Notes: generated by a model from the letters alone, not told the origin. A stretch of 48,614 bases of DNA from an uncultured Peptostreptococcaceae bacterium (GCA_949740445.1 CATJIF010000069.1:1-48614); one strand, 5' to 3'. Shown: positions 18,365 to 27,067, counted from the first letter of the stretch. Translations and numbers: made by a program.

Positions 18365-20338
18365 TCAGGCGCGCCCCATCTGACTGATGATGTCCTCGAT
18401 CTGCATGATGGCCTGCGCCGGCGGATCGACTACCTGTGCGCCGGCTGTGGTCAGATGGCCGCCGCCGCCCATCTTTTCCAGAACGGTCTGCACGTTCATT
18501 TCACCTAAAGACCGGCCGCTGATGACAGTCAGCCCATTGCTGTTAATCCCCGCGGTAAAGCTGGCCCTTACGCCTTTAATCGTTAAAAGCTCGTCGGCAG
18601 CCTGCGCTGCAATGATCTGCATATTGGTATCGCGATCTTCCGTCCAGGCGACGGCGATGTCCTCGCCGGTAATCTGCGCGCTGCTGATCAGCGCCGCCTT
18701 TTTCTTAAAGAACGCCATATCGGTCTGGAAGAACTGGCGTACATTGCTGGTATCGGCGCCGTTGCGCCGCAGCCATCCGGCGGCCTCGAAGGTGCGCACG
18801 CCGGTTTTGACAGAGAAATTGTTGGTATCGACTGTAATTCCTGCCAAAAGCGCCTCTGCCTCCATCTTGTCGATTTCTTTTTTCTCGCTGTAATATTGCA
18901 GGATCTCCGCAACCAGCTCCGAAGAAGACGAAGCATAAGATTCCATATAGGTCAGCATGGGATTTTCAATCGCATCCTCACTTCGACGATGGTGGTCGAT
19001 CACTACAATTTTTTCCGTTCTGCCCAAAAGCTCCGGACATTCGGTCAGCTTGGGCCGGTGCGTATCGACGACGATTAAAAGAGAATCCTTGTCGATCATT
19101 TCCATGGCCTGTTCGCTGCTGACAAAATTGTAATTGCCCGTTGCCGCCGCTTTGTCGAAAATGCGGTCTAAGGATTCGGGCCTGCCGTTGATAACGATGG
19201 CTGCTGCCTTGTTCCGGATCGCTGTCATCCGGTAAATGCCTAAAGCTGCGCCAAAACTGTCCATGTCGGGACGCTTGTGGCCCATAATCAGCACGTTGGA
19301 GGCCTGGTCGATCTGCGGCTTTAAGGCGTGGGCCATAATTCTGGATTTTCCCTTATTGCGCTTTTCTACGGTCTGCAGACGGCCTCCGTAATATTCTACA
19401 TTATTCATTTTTTTGACAACAGCCTGGTCGCCGCCCCGGCCCAGCGCCAGGTCCAGCGCCGCAGCTGCGTATTCATCCAGCTGCACAAAGGTCTTTCCGC
19501 CGATGCCTACGCCGATGCTGACAGATACGGGAAAATCCGCCTCGGTTTCGATGTTGCGGATCTCGTCTAAAATCGTAAACTTCGCCTCGACCATCTTTTC
19601 GTAAAACCGGGTTTCGAAAATCAGATGATACTGATAGCGGTTATACCTTACAATCGACGCACTGTAGCGCGCGGCCCACTGGCGGATCATCTTCTCGATC
19701 TGCGCTGCCAGCGCCGAGCGTTTATCATCCGGCGTCGCCGCCACCAAATCGTCGTAATTATCCACACTTAAATACGCTGCACAGGGCCTTTCATCGCGGT
19801 ACATGGATTTCAAGGTCTCCCAGTTGGTGACATCCTGCCAGTACAGAAGCCTGGCGTTGACATCTTCCATGCGCGAGGTAATTACTTTATACACCTTCCC
19901 ATCGCTGAATACCAGCACATATTTATCGGTGATTTCTATTTCGTCTTCACTTAAGAATTCGCTTTGCTTGACGCCGGCGATTTCCTGAATATTAGTATTG
20001 AACAGCTCCACCTTGGAAAACAGCGTGCGGAATTTATGGTTGCTCCACAAAATAGCGCCATCCTGGTCGATCATGCAGATGGGCAAGGGATTCTCCGCCA
20101 CAAAGTGCCTGGAGGAATCGTCCATTTCCTCTGTGATATTATCCGCATATTCCTTCAGCTGCTGGCTCTTGTTTTCTGCATACCTCTGGTAATACAGTGC
20201 CAAAACTACGATAACAGCAAACGCCGGCAAGCCCAGCTTGATATCCAAATACGTCAAAACACCCGCAAAAACGATAAGGATCATCGTGGTAATCCTGAAA
20301 TAGGGCGTAATTATTTTTTTAAAAAAATTCTTCCCCAT
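18365..20338 (-). CDS. gdpP: c-di-AMP phosphodiesterase GdpP (PAS-GGDEF-DHH/DHHA1)
   Basis: GdpP degrades cyclic di-AMP to pApA at the membrane. The 657-residue protein has two N-terminal membrane segments (about 13-29 and 34-48), a PAS-like domain (NPLPICMIDQDGAILWSN), a degenerate GGDEF domain (SVSIGVGIGGKTF), a DHH phosphoesterase domain with GHKRPDMDSFGAALG and VVIDHHRRSED, and a C-terminal DHHA1 domain with GGGGHLTTAGAQV. The metal-binding motifs are intact. The ATG at 20338 has GAGGAGCTGCGC upstream. A -10-like TATAAT lies at 20381-20386 on the minus strand, about 45 bp upstream. The c-di-AMP receptor DarA is also encoded in this window. Confidence 0.95.
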   Translation of the reverse strand: MGKNFFKKIITPYFRITTMILIVFAGVLTYLDIKLGLPAFAVIVVLALYYQRYAENKSQQLKEYADNITEEMDDSSRHFVAENPLPICMIDQDGAILWSNHKFRTLFSKVELFNTNIQEIAGVKQSEFLSEDEIEITDKYVLVFSDGKVYKVITSRMEDVNARLLYWQDVTNWETLKSMYRDERPCAAYLSVDNYDDLVAATPDDKRSALAAQIEKMIRQWAARYSASIVRYNRYQYHLIFETRFYEKMVEAKFTILDEIRNIETEADFPVSVSIGVGIGGKTFVQLDEYAAAALDLALGRGGDQAVVKKMNNVEYYGGRLQTVEKRNKGKSRIMAHALKPQIDQASNVLIMGHKRPDMDSFGAALGIYRMTAIRNKAAAIVINGRPESLDRIFDKAAATGNYNFVSSEQAMEMIDKDSLLIVVDTHRPKLTECPELLGRTEKIVVIDHHRRSEDAIENPMLTYMESYASSSSELVAEILQYYSEKKEIDKMEAEALLAGITVDTNNFSVKTGVRTFEAAGWLRRNGADTSNVRQFFQTDMAFFKKKAALISSAQITGEDIAVAWTEDRDTNMQIIAAQAADELLTIKGVRASFTAGINSNGLTVISGRSLGEMNVQTVLEKMGGGGHLTTAGAQVVDPPAQAIMQIEDIISQMGRA

Positions 20339-20466
20339 GCGCAGCTCCTCGATTGAAAGTGATACCCGTAGACCGTTTTTATTATATCACAGATACCGGC
20401 ATTGTGTCTCGCATTTTTCGCGTTTCTATGGCAGCAAAGCCGGCTGTCAACCGCCGTAAAAACGAA

Positions 20467-20493
20467 AAAAGGAAGTGGCTTCCACTTCCTTTT
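20467..20493 (-). terminator. Rho-independent terminator after rpsR
   Basis: On the minus strand GGAAGTGG pairs with CCACTTCC around a 3-nt loop, extended by an A/T stem and followed by TTTTTTCG. It sits 10 bp after the rpsR stop and ends the rpsF-ssb-rpsR operon. Confidence 0.9.
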
Positions 20494-20502
20494 GTATCAG
20501 AA

Positions 20503-20739
20503 TCAGTCTGCAGTGTAGGGCAGCAGGGCCACAATTCTGGCTCTCTTTACTGCCTTGGTAACCTCTCTCTGATGAATTGCACAGGTACCTGTAATTCTCT
20601 TGGGCAGAATCTTGCCTCTCTCGGTTACATATTTCTTCAGCTTTTCCACATCTTTGTAGTCGATGGTTTCTGTCTTGTCAGCGCAGAACTGGCACACTTT
20701 TTTTCTTCTCATGCCGCCGCGTCTCTTATCCTGCATCAT
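20503..20739 (-). CDS. rpsR: 30S ribosomal protein S18
   Basis: S18 forms a heterodimer with S6 on the 30S platform. The 78-residue protein has the typical [19 protein letters not shown] start and the [18 protein letters not shown] core. The ATG at 20739 (first of two adjacent ATGs) has AAGGAGGGCTTACCT upstream. It is the last gene of the rpsF-ssb-rpsR operon, 37 bp after ssb. S6:S18 may feed back on the rpsF leader. Confidence 0.98.
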   Translation of the reverse strand: MMQDKRRGGMRRKKVCQFCADKTETIDYKDVEKLKKYVTERGKILPKRITGTCAIHQREVTKAVKRARIVALLPYTAD

Positions 20740-20776
20740 AGGTAAGCCCTCCTTCATTCAATGATCGTTTTTCGCA

Positions 20777-21262
20777 TCAGAACGGAATATCGTCGTCTGA
20801 CATGCTCTGAAAGCCTTCGGGGATTCCTCCGAAATCGGAATCGCTGCTGCCGGCCTGGCTGCCGCCGGCGTTGCCGCTATATTGCTGGCCTCCGCCGTAC
20901 TGCTGCTGACCACCGTAAGAGCCTCCGGCCGCCGTACCGGTTTTGTCGCCACCGCTTAAAAATTCCACTCTGTCAGCGATGACATCCGTCGTATAGCGGG
21001 TTTCTCCGGTCTGCGTCTTGTAGCTGCCGGTCTGAATCCTTCCCTGTACGCCTACCTGGCGCCCTTTATCCAGATACCGTTCGCAGTTTTCGGCTTGTTT
21101 TCCAAATACTACGATATTGATAAAATCTACGGTTTTTTCCTGATCTCTGGAAAACGGGCGATCCACTGCCAGACCGAATCTGGCAATTGCGGTCTGATTT
21201 CCGGAAGCGTAGCGAAGCTCAGGCTTTCTCGTTAATCTTCCTACTAAAACTACTGAATTCAT
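20777..21262 (-). CDS. ssb: single-stranded DNA-binding protein
   Basis: SSB coats single-stranded DNA during replication and repair. The 161-residue protein has an OB fold in residues 1-105 (MNSVVLVGRLTRKPELRY, FINIVVFGKQAENCERYL, VGVQGRIQTGSY). A Gly/Gln/Ser-rich flexible linker follows, ending in the acidic interaction tip DDDIPF. The ATG at 21262 has a weak ribosome binding site (GGTGAAAGT) and follows rpsF by 14 bp, so it is probably translationally coupled. The rpsF-ssb-rpsR order is conserved among Firmicutes. Confidence 0.98.
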   Translation of the reverse strand: MNSVVLVGRLTRKPELRYASGNQTAIARFGLAVDRPFSRDQEKTVDFINIVVFGKQAENCERYLDKGRQVGVQGRIQTGSYKTQTGETRYTTDVIADRVEFLSGGDKTGTAAGGSYGGQQQYGGGQQYSGNAGGSQAGSSDSDFGGIPEGFQSMSDDDIPF

Positions 21263-21276
21263 ACTTTCACCAAACC

Positions 21277-21564
21277 TTATTTTTCATCTTTGTTGATGAT
21301 CAGATGTCTGATAACATTGTCAGAAATTTTCAGTCTTCTGTCTAATTCTTTCGGAAGCTCGGGCTTTGCAGTAAATTCGATTACTACATAGTATCCTTCG
21401 TTCATCTTCTGAATGGGATATGCCAGCTTTTTCATGCCCCATACGTCTACTTTTCCGACTTCGCCGGCAGCTGCGATGATCCCTTTTACGGTTTCGACGG
21501 TAGCTTCCTTCTTGTCATCTTCCAGCGTAGACTTGATGATGAACATTACCTCGTAATTATTCAT
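21277..21564 (-). CDS. rpsF: 30S ribosomal protein S6
   Basis: The 95-residue S6 has the normal start MNNYEVMFIIKSTLEDD and the KKLAYPIQKMNEGYYVVIEF core; it pairs with S18. The start ATG has AGGGAGGTGAAATT upstream. It heads the rpsF-ssb-rpsR operon behind a promoter at 21662-21689 and a roughly 90-nt leader that folds a strong hairpin. The S6:S18 dimer is known to bind its own leader in many bacteria, and this leader has a candidate structure for it. Confidence 0.98.
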   Translation of the reverse strand: MNNYEVMFIIKSTLEDDKKEATVETVKGIIAAAGEVGKVDVWGMKKLAYPIQKMNEGYYVVIEFTAKPELPKELDRRLKISDNVIRHLIINKDEK

Positions 21565-21590
21565 AATTTCACCTCCCTGTGGACTAAATG

Positions 21591-21611
21591 GCTTCGGCCC
21601 CTTGCCGAAGC
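21591..21611 (-). promoter_or_regulatory. rpsF leader hairpin, possible S6:S18 autoregulatory element
   Basis: In the leader of rpsF, GCTTCGG pairs with CCGAAGC, with an extra G-C pair inside, about 25-45 nt before the start codon. S6:S18-binding leaders have a hairpin with an exposed CCG in a bulge. I can see the hairpin and CCG triplets but cannot show the bulge geometry, so the function is inferred. Confidence 0.4.
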
Positions 21612-21661
21612 AGAGAGCATTTTTTGCTTATGTTTTATCCTTCGCAAATCAATGCTTTTCT

Positions 21662-21689
21662 ATTATATCACAGCTTTTGCATTTTGCAA
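21662..21689 (-). promoter_or_regulatory. sigma-A-type promoter of rpsF-ssb-rpsR
   Basis: On the minus strand TTGCAA and TATAAT are separated by 16 bp. The start of transcription would be near 21655, about 90 nt before the rpsF ATG. Confidence 0.6.
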
Positions 21690-21763
21690 GCTTTTTTATC
21701 CAACACAGGCGAAAAAAAGGATTTTTATAAAGGCGCTTGCTTTTTTCTTCGGTTTGCTGTGAA

Positions 21764-23362
21764 TTATACCCACCGCAATCCCTTTGGGTAGTGGTTTTTT
21801 AGCTGGCCTGCGGACAGTTTTCCAAAGCCCAGTGGCAGGCCACAGTATGTTACAATGCACCATCCATCCCGCGCATCCGCAGAGGGGCCTTGCTGCAATT
21901 GACTGCGTAGGATGCTTTCGCCTCGCAGGTAATCCTCTGCCCGCTCCCCAAGCTCCAGACAGCAGCCAGAGGGTGTTAGACGCTGGAGAAGCTCTGGGCT
22001 AAAGGCCAGCGCCAGCGCGTGCGACGGCTGAAAGCGTCCTTTTTTTACCGTGCCGAGGTGAAGCCCCGGGCGGAGCGCCGTCAGGCCGCTGAGAGGCGGG
22101 CAGCCCGGCGGGGCTGCGTACAGCTGGTCGCCAAATGCAAGCCAGCGGAATCCGCTTCCGCACAGCGCCGTTACCAGCGCCTCCGGCGTAACCCCCGGCC
22201 CGAAGCATTCTTCTGCAAATGCGTTCCATTCCTTCGGCGGCCGGGAAAGGAAGGAACTTTTCTTTTCTTTGAAAAACCAGTCCTTTCTGTCGCACGGGCT
22301 GCCGCTTTTTCTCAATACTGCAGCAAAATGCCCTTCCCCGCAAACACGATGCGGCCACAGGCGCAGGGCAAAGCCCAGCTGACGGGCTTCTTCCGCATCG
22401 GGCAGCGCAGCGCTGATATCGGTACCGCAGGGGTCCCACGACAGCTGGCCGCAATACTGGTCGTTTACCCACTGCGGCTGGCCGCAGTCGATTCCTTGGC
22501 AATCCTGCAACAGCTGCGCCTGCTCTTGTACGGCAAGCTCCGGAAATCTCCGCAGCAGCCATAAAAGAATCCCTTCGTTTTCTTCTGGCGCAAAGGTACA
22601 GGTAGAGTAAATCAGACAACCGCCGGGCGCCAGCATTTTTACTGCCTCGCTCAGAATCTGCTTCTGCCGCCGGGCGCACAGCCCCGGCGCTTCTGCACTC
22701 CACTGCTCTGTCGTCGCTTCATCCTTTCGGAACATCCCTTCGCCCGAACAGGGCGCATCTACAACAATGCAGTCAAAGCATTCGGGCCACCGGCGGCTCA
22801 GCTCTTCTGGGGACTGCGAAATCACCACCGCATTGGCCGTGCCCATGCGCTCCATATTCTGCGACAGGATTTTCGCCCGCTGCGGATGAATCTCATTGCT
22901 GATTAAAATACCGCATCCCCGCAGGGCTTCGCTCAGCTGGCTGCTTTTTCCGCCGGGGGCAGCGCACAAATCCAATACCCGTATCGGCTCTGCCCGCTGC
23001 GCCGCCTGTGCGTCTGGCCCTTCTGCCGCAGAAACCTGTCGCAGCCATCGCCTGGCAAGGCTGGCCGGAAGCATGGCGCTGGGTTCCTGGATATAATAGA
23101 GCCCAGCTTCGTGGAAGGGATGCTTTCCCGGCCTTTGGCCTGTCGATTCTTCCGCCTGTGCATCGTAGCGGCAGCCGTTTTCGCACCATTCGACCGGCGA
23201 CAGGGAAAATGGCAGCTGATTCCAGCCTATATTTTCAGATGTTTTCCACAGGTTTATCCGCAGGCCGCTGCTTTTTCCCCTGTGGAAACTTTCAAAAAAA
23301 GCGTCGCTCTCTTCTCCGAGCATCGCCTGCATCCTTTGAAAAAACTGAATTGGAAGGGTCAT
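21764..23362 (-). CDS. RNA m5C methyltransferase of the RsmB/RsmF/NSUN type
   Basis: This is probably a SAM-dependent cytosine-C5 RNA methyltransferase acting on rRNA or tRNA. The 532-residue protein has the catalytic block in its first 300 residues: YIQEPSAMLPA, the SAM loop LDLCAAPGGKSSQL, the motif IV cysteine in DAPCSGEGMFRK and the motif VI cysteine in STCTFAPEENEG. The C-terminal part, after about residue 320, is Gly/Pro/Leu-rich and resembles the RsmF extension with a PUA-like end. The ATG at 23362 is preceded by AAAGGAG at 8 bp; a longer frame upstream would read through the DnaA-box region and is rejected. The region before its start carries the DnaA-box array. Confidence 0.85.
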   Translation of the reverse strand: MTLPIQFFQRMQAMLGEESDAFFESFHRGKSSGLRINLWKTSENIGWNQLPFSLSPVEWCENGCRYDAQAEESTGQRPGKHPFHEAGLYYIQEPSAMLPASLARRWLRQVSAAEGPDAQAAQRAEPIRVLDLCAAPGGKSSQLSEALRGCGILISNEIHPQRAKILSQNMERMGTANAVVISQSPEELSRRWPECFDCIVVDAPCSGEGMFRKDEATTEQWSAEAPGLCARRQKQILSEAVKMLAPGGCLIYSTCTFAPEENEGILLWLLRRFPELAVQEQAQLLQDCQGIDCGQPQWVNDQYCGQLSWDPCGTDISAALPDAEEARQLGFALRLWPHRVCGEGHFAAVLRKSGSPCDRKDWFFKEKKSSFLSRPPKEWNAFAEECFGPGVTPEALVTALCGSGFRWLAFGDQLYAAPPGCPPLSGLTALRPGLHLGTVKKGRFQPSHALALAFSPELLQRLTPSGCCLELGERAEDYLRGESILRSQLQQGPSADARDGWCIVTYCGLPLGFGKLSAGQLKNHYPKGLRWV

Positions 23363-23396
23363 CCCCCGCACTCCTTTCCACAAGTTATCAAATAAG

Positions 23397-23532
23397 TAAT
23401 CCACAGCTTTATCCACATTATCCACAGATAATCCACAACTTATCCACTTTTTGCTCTGCTGTGGATTAGTTGTGGATTCAAAAATAAGATTTGTGGAAAA
23501 CTCCCTATTTTATCCACAGCTTTTGTGGATAA
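23397..23532. other. cluster of about ten DnaA boxes
   Basis: Four perfect DnaA boxes (TTATCCACA) lie at 23409-23417, 23418-23426 and 23510-23518 on the plus strand and at 23524-23532 on the minus strand. Single-mismatch boxes lie at 23397-23405 (TAATCCACA), 23429-23437 (TAATCCACA), 23440-23448 (TTATCCACT), 23460-23468 (minus) and 23492-23500 (minus). One two-mismatch box lies at 23471-23479 (minus). The first five are in one orientation, spaced 9-12 bp. The array fills the gap between the methyltransferase start and the nucleotidyltransferase end. There is no gene-strand switch here and no dnaA or dnaN, so a DnaA-titration or control cluster is likelier than oriC. Confidence 0.8.
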
Positions 23533-24425
23533 ACTCCGTTTTTCTTCATTTCCGCCAGTGCTTTTACCACGGTCTGACGATCCTCCCGATACGTAACCCC
23601 ATGCCATTGATCCGTTGATTTTAGAACCTTTACCGAAGCTCTTCCGCTGCTTACCAAATCGTCTGCCACAAAGGGAAGAAAGTATTCCGCACCTTGTGGA
23701 TTATTTTTCTGTGCATTATTTAAGAAATCGGGAAACCGCCGCTGCAGTTCTTCCATCATGCTGTGGGTAAACCCCCACAGGTTCATAGAGACGATGGTAT
23801 CTTCCGGAAGGTCATTCCAGAGCGTTCCATCCTCTGTATATTGGATTGTACCCCCGTTTCTCTGAATCTTTGTCCGCTCTACAATTTGCTTGAGCATACC
23901 GTTTTCATCCACGCTGCAGACGCCGCGGGCCACGCTTCCGTTTTCCGTCAGCGTATTCCCGATGGGATATCCTACCATGCAATAGCGATACGTCTGCCCA
24001 TCCTCTGCTTCGCGCAGGAAATCGTAAATGTGCTGAAACGCCTGGCGCCCATAAAAGTCGTCGGCGTTAATTACCGCAAACGGTCCGTCGATGCTGTGGC
24101 GGCCCGCCAATACCGCATGCCCCGTACCCCAGGGTTTTTTGCGTCCTTCGGGAACCGTGTAGCCTTCGGGAAGATCCTCCAGTTCCTGATACACGTATTC
24201 CACCTGCATCCGGGTTGCTGCCGCGGACCCGATCAGCCGGCGGAAGTCCTGCTCCATTTCCCTTTTAATGACAAACACCGCCCGCTCAAATCCTGCCTTC
24301 CACGCATCGTAGAGAGAAAAGTCGATAATCAACTCGCCATCCGGCCCTACTGGGTCCATCTGCTTCAGCCCGCCGTACCGGCTTCCCATACCTGCGGCCA
24401 TAATCAATAATACTGGTTGTTTCAT
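23505..24425 (-). CDS. sugar-phosphate nucleotidyltransferase family protein
   Basis: The 306-residue protein is a GT-A-fold nucleotidyltransferase. LLIMAAGMGSRYGGLKQM carries the N-terminal signature that binds the nucleotide (GxGSRxG...K), and FAVINADDFYG is the metal-binding core. It is close to NDP-sugar pyrophosphorylase-like proteins often listed without a known substrate, so UTP-glucose or choline-phosphate activity cannot be decided from sequence alone. The ATG at 24425 has AAAAGGTGATAAAA upstream; earlier in-frame codons overlap that site. It lies 26 bp after plsC, suggesting an envelope operon. Its last codons overlap DnaA boxes. Confidence 0.85.
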   Translation of the reverse strand: MKQPVLLIMAAGMGSRYGGLKQMDPVGPDGELIIDFSLYDAWKAGFERAVFVIKREMEQDFRRLIGSAAATRMQVEYVYQELEDLPEGYTVPEGRKKPWGTGHAVLAGRHSIDGPFAVINADDFYGRQAFQHIYDFLREAEDGQTYRYCMVGYPIGNTLTENGSVARGVCSVDENGMLKQIVERTKIQRNGGTIQYTEDGTLWNDLPEDTIVSMNLWGFTHSMMEELQRRFPDFLNNAQKNNPQGAEYFLPFVADDLVSSGRASVKVLKSTDQWHGVTYREDRQTVVKALAEMKKNGVYPQKLWIK

Positions 24426-24451
24426 TTTTATCACCTTTTATTCTTTCTATC

Positions 24452-25210
24452 TTATGATTGCTGCGCCTCTGCCTGCTGTAATTCCAAAAGCTTTTGGCGA
24501 ATTTGCCCCTCTACCGTAACGGCCAGGTCGGCAGCCTCCCTGCGCCCCATGCCCGCAGTTTCGATCACCGGATGGATGTATACATCTACTGTAGCTCCCA
24601 CCGGCGTACCCGGCTCTTCAAAGCACCGGTACGAGCCGCTGATGGTAATCGGCAGCACTGGCGCGCCCGATTTCACGGCCAGCCGGAGGCTTCCTTTCTT
24701 AAATTCGCCCATCTGCGGCCCCTGGCTGCGCGTTCCTTCAGGAAAAATACCCAGAGAAAATCCTTGCTTTAAAAGCTCGATCCCTTCTTCAATGGTACGA
24801 AGGGATTCTCTGAGATCGCCCCTGCGTATAAATACGCTGCGTACATCGCTGATCAGGTGCCCAAACAGCGGCAGCTTTTTCAGCTCCTCCTTTGCCACAA
24901 AACCAAAGGGAGTATTGCACAGCGCATACGTCAATATGGCAATATCCGTATGGCTCTGGTGATTTGCCACAATAACCATGGGCCCTGCCGGAATGTGTTC
25001 CCTTCCTTCCACACGAATGCAGGCCCCTGTCTTTTCGATCAGATGTCTGCCCCACGTGGTTTCCATCAGGCGGATCTCTTCGCGCTCTTCCTCTCGCTGG
25101 CCTGTTTTTTTATACCTTCGAATGGCACGTTTATATTTTTGTATTGTTCTGAGATCCCAATACATAAAACAGCCAAATCTGATGTTTTTCCAAAGCGTTC
25201 CTATGTTCAA
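24452..25210 (-). CDS. plsC: 1-acyl-sn-glycerol-3-phosphate acyltransferase
   Basis: PlsC-type enzymes acylate lysophosphatidic acid to phosphatidic acid at the membrane. The 252-residue protein has the catalytic block NHQSHTD (HX4D) and the substrate block FPEGTRSQG, correctly spaced. An N-terminal stretch (MNIGTLWKNIRFGCFMYW) may dip into the membrane, followed by a basic helix. The start is a TTG at 25210, with AAGGGAG 8 bp upstream; I see no better ATG. It precedes the nucleotidyltransferase by 26 bp. Confidence 0.9.
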   Translation of the reverse strand: MNIGTLWKNIRFGCFMYWDLRTIQKYKRAIRRYKKTGQREEEREEIRLMETTWGRHLIEKTGACIRVEGREHIPAGPMVIVANHQSHTDIAILTYALCNTPFGFVAKEELKKLPLFGHLISDVRSVFIRRGDLRESLRTIEEGIELLKQGFSLGIFPEGTRSQGPQMGEFKKGSLRLAVKSGAPVLPITISGSYRCFEEPGTPVGATVDVYIHPVIETAGMGRREAADLAVTVEGQIRQKLLELQQAEAQQS

Positions 25211-25469
25211 CGATCTATCTCCCTTCCTTTCTGCCGGACCGACAAAATGCCGTCTATCTGCATTTTACCAGGTAAAAACACGCTATACGCCCATCTTATC
25301 ATAAACAAAAGGTCGATTCTACTCGTTTGCACGTTTTCTGTCTGGATATTCCTGATATCTTCTGATAGAATATTATAGAAATCATAATGATACCCAGCAT
25401 CATTTCCGGCGCCACGCGCGGAAATGGATAAAAAGCCTTGCGGCTTGTGATTACAGAAAGGATATTGCC

Positions 25470-26189
25470 ATGTCTTCGATTGCATTGGTTCATTCGCTGT
25501 TTCGTACAAAAATTGGCTGGTTTCTTCTTTTTTCTCTGCTGTTTTGTGCTGTCTGCCTCTCTGTTTTCTGGCAGCTCCCATGGACGCAGGCTTTTGATCA
25601 AACCGTGCAATCCGCGGTTTTTGCACTGCGGTGTTACCCCCTTACCTATATATTAAGGGGGCTTACTTACAGCGGAAACTGGCAGCCGGTTACCGCTTTG
25701 TGTCTGCTTTTGCTTCTGCTGCCGCGCACCCGCCCTTACTTCGGCATTCCCATGGCAGTCAGCGCCGCACTCTCTGTATCGCTGTATCAGGGATTAAAAT
25801 ATCTGGTTGGCAGAGCCAGGCCAGATGCGGCTGTGCGCCTGATTGCAGAGCACGGATTTAGCTTTCCCAGCGGCCACAGTCTTACCAGCTTCGTTCTTTG
25901 GGGAACCTTTATTTTATTGATCTGCCATTACCGCCACACCGCACCCACCCGATTTTTGCAGGCGCAGCAGATCGGACCTGCCGCTCGCTTTGCCCCCGGC
26001 AGCATGCGCCGGCCCCGCTTGTGCGGTACCTCTGCTGACGTTTTGTGCGTATGTGCCGCATTCTATATTTTCCTGATCGGGTTTTCCCGCATCTACCTCG
26101 GCGTCCATTGGCCCACAGATGTCCTCGGTTCGTGGCTGCTGGGCATCGCCGTACTGGCGCCGCTTTCCCGCTGGATTCAGACATTTTAA
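25470..26189 (+). CDS. PAP2-family membrane phosphatase
   Basis: This is a membrane phosphatase of the PAP2 superfamily (phosphatidate, PG-phosphate or undecaprenyl-pyrophosphate phosphatases). The 239-residue protein shows the three catalytic motifs in order: KYLVGRARP, PSGHS, and SRIYLGVHWPTD. Several hydrophobic spans surround them (for example WFLLFSLLFCAVCLSVFW). The stretch between the second and third motifs is longer and more polar than usual (about 60 residues with Arg and Pro). The start ATG has AGAAAGGATATTGCC upstream. It is one of few plus-strand genes here, alone, convergent with the ABC transporter and closed by a shared terminator. The substrate cannot be told from sequence. 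Confidence 0.9.
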   Translation: MSSIALVHSLFRTKIGWFLLFSLLFCAVCLSVFWQLPWTQAFDQTVQSAVFALRCYPLTYILRGLTYSGNWQPVTALCLLLLLLPRTRPYFGIPMAVSAALSVSLYQGLKYLVGRARPDAAVRLIAEHGFSFPSGHSLTSFVLWGTFILLICHYRHTAPTRFLQAQQIGPAARFAPGSMRRPRLCGTSADVLCVCAAFYIFLIGFSRIYLGVHWPTDVLGSWLLGIAVLAPLSRWIQTF

Positions 26190-26242
26190 CCTGGTTTAAA
26201 AATGCGGTTGGACAGTAAAGTTGTATATTTTTCTACAAAATA

Positions 26243-26302
26243 AAAAGCTCCTTTTGCAAAGGGTTGTGCGCTTTTATGCGGCTCTCTGCAAAAGAAGCTT
26301 TT
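26243..26302. terminator. bidirectional terminator between the PAP2 gene and the ABC ATPase gene
   Basis: Arms AAAAGCTCCTTTTGCA (26243-26258) and TGCAAAAGAAGCTTTT (26287-26302) pair at 15 of 16 positions around a 28-nt loop, with A/T runs on both sides. It lies between two convergent genes. A smaller hairpin, TTGTA/TACAA, lies just before it at 26221-26238. Confidence 0.75.
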
Positions 26303-26341
26303 ATTATCGTTCTTCCCGCAACTGGATTGTCCGTTCGGATA

Positions 26342-27067
26342 TCAATGCAGCACCCTGCTTAAAAAATCTTTTGTTCTAAAATTCTGCGGTTGGTTGAATA
26401 CTTCTTCCGGCGAACCGCTTTCCATGATAATTCCTTCATCCATAAATAAGACGCGATTGGAAACCTCTTTAGCAAATCCCATCTCGTGGGTAACGATAAC
26501 GCTGGTCATCCCCGCAGACATCAGCGATTGGATAACGTTCAGCACCTCGCCCACCATTTCTGGGTCTAGCGCAGAGGTGGGTTCGTCGAACAGCATAACA
26601 TCGGGATTCATCGCCAGCGCTCTGACGATTGCCAGCCGTTGCTTCTGCCCGCCGGATAAACGGCGCGGATATTCATCGGCTTTATCCGCAAGGCCCACGC
26701 GGGAAAGAAGTTCCATCGCCTGCTCTTGTGCCTGCACCTGCGTTACTTTTTTTAACAGGGAAGGCGCCAGTGTTATGTTTTCTCTTACCGTCAGGTGGGG
26801 AAATACATTAAAGTGCTGAAACACCATGCCCATTTTCTGCCGGTGCTCATTGATATTGATCTTTTTATCCGTAATCTCCACGCCTTCGAAGAAAATCTGG
26901 CCGCTGTCCGGCTGCTCCAGCAGGTTTAAGCACCGCAGAAACGTACTCTTTCCACTGCCGGAAGGGCCGATGATCGAAACGACCTCTCCCTTTTTTATGT
27001 GTTCGTCAACGCCCTTCAGCACCTGCAGCGGGCCGAAGCTTTTATGCAGATCTACTACTTTAATCAC
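26342..27067 (-). CDS. polar amino-acid ABC transporter ATP-binding protein
   Basis: This is the ATPase of a GlnQ/ArtP-type amino-acid importer. The 241-residue protein has Walker [10 protein letters not shown]-loop [14 protein letters not shown], signature LSGGQKQR, Walker [13 protein letters not shown] and the switch histidine in VTHEMGF. The GTG at 27067 was chosen: AGGAGGTTGCAAAGCG lies before it, and its first 8 bp overlap the permease end, so the two are coupled. The ArgR-like operator upstream of the permease suggests basic amino acids such as arginine or ornithine as substrates, matching the ornithine pathway; that is inference. No binding-protein gene is adjacent. Confidence 0.93.
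   Translation of the reverse strand: MIKVVDLHKSFGPLQVLKGVDEHIKKGEVVSIIGPSGSGKSTFLRCLNLLEQPDSGQIFFEGVEITDKKININEHRQKMGMVFQHFNVFPHLTVRENITLAPSLLKKVTQVQAQEQAMELLSRVGLADKADEYPRRLSGGQKQRLAIVRALAMNPDVMLFDEPTSALDPEMVGEVLNVIQSLMSAGMTSVIVTHEMGFAKEVSNRVLFMDEGIIMESGSPEEVFNQPQNFRTKDFLSRVLH

Noticed and set aside
23397-23532. DnaA-box array taken as the chromosomal oriC
   Set aside because: No dnaA, dnaN, rpmH or strand switch nearby, and mnmG-rsmG-noc-par order points to oriC beyond the right edge. Kept as a DnaA-box cluster.
25035-25055. CCCCACGTGGTTTCC inside plsC as a parS site
   Set aside because: Shares only the CACGTG core and one arm with the consensus.
25207-25626. 139-codon minus-strand frame opposite the PAP2 gene start
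   Set aside because: It overlaps the start of a well-supported gene, resembles no protein family and lacks a ribosome binding site.
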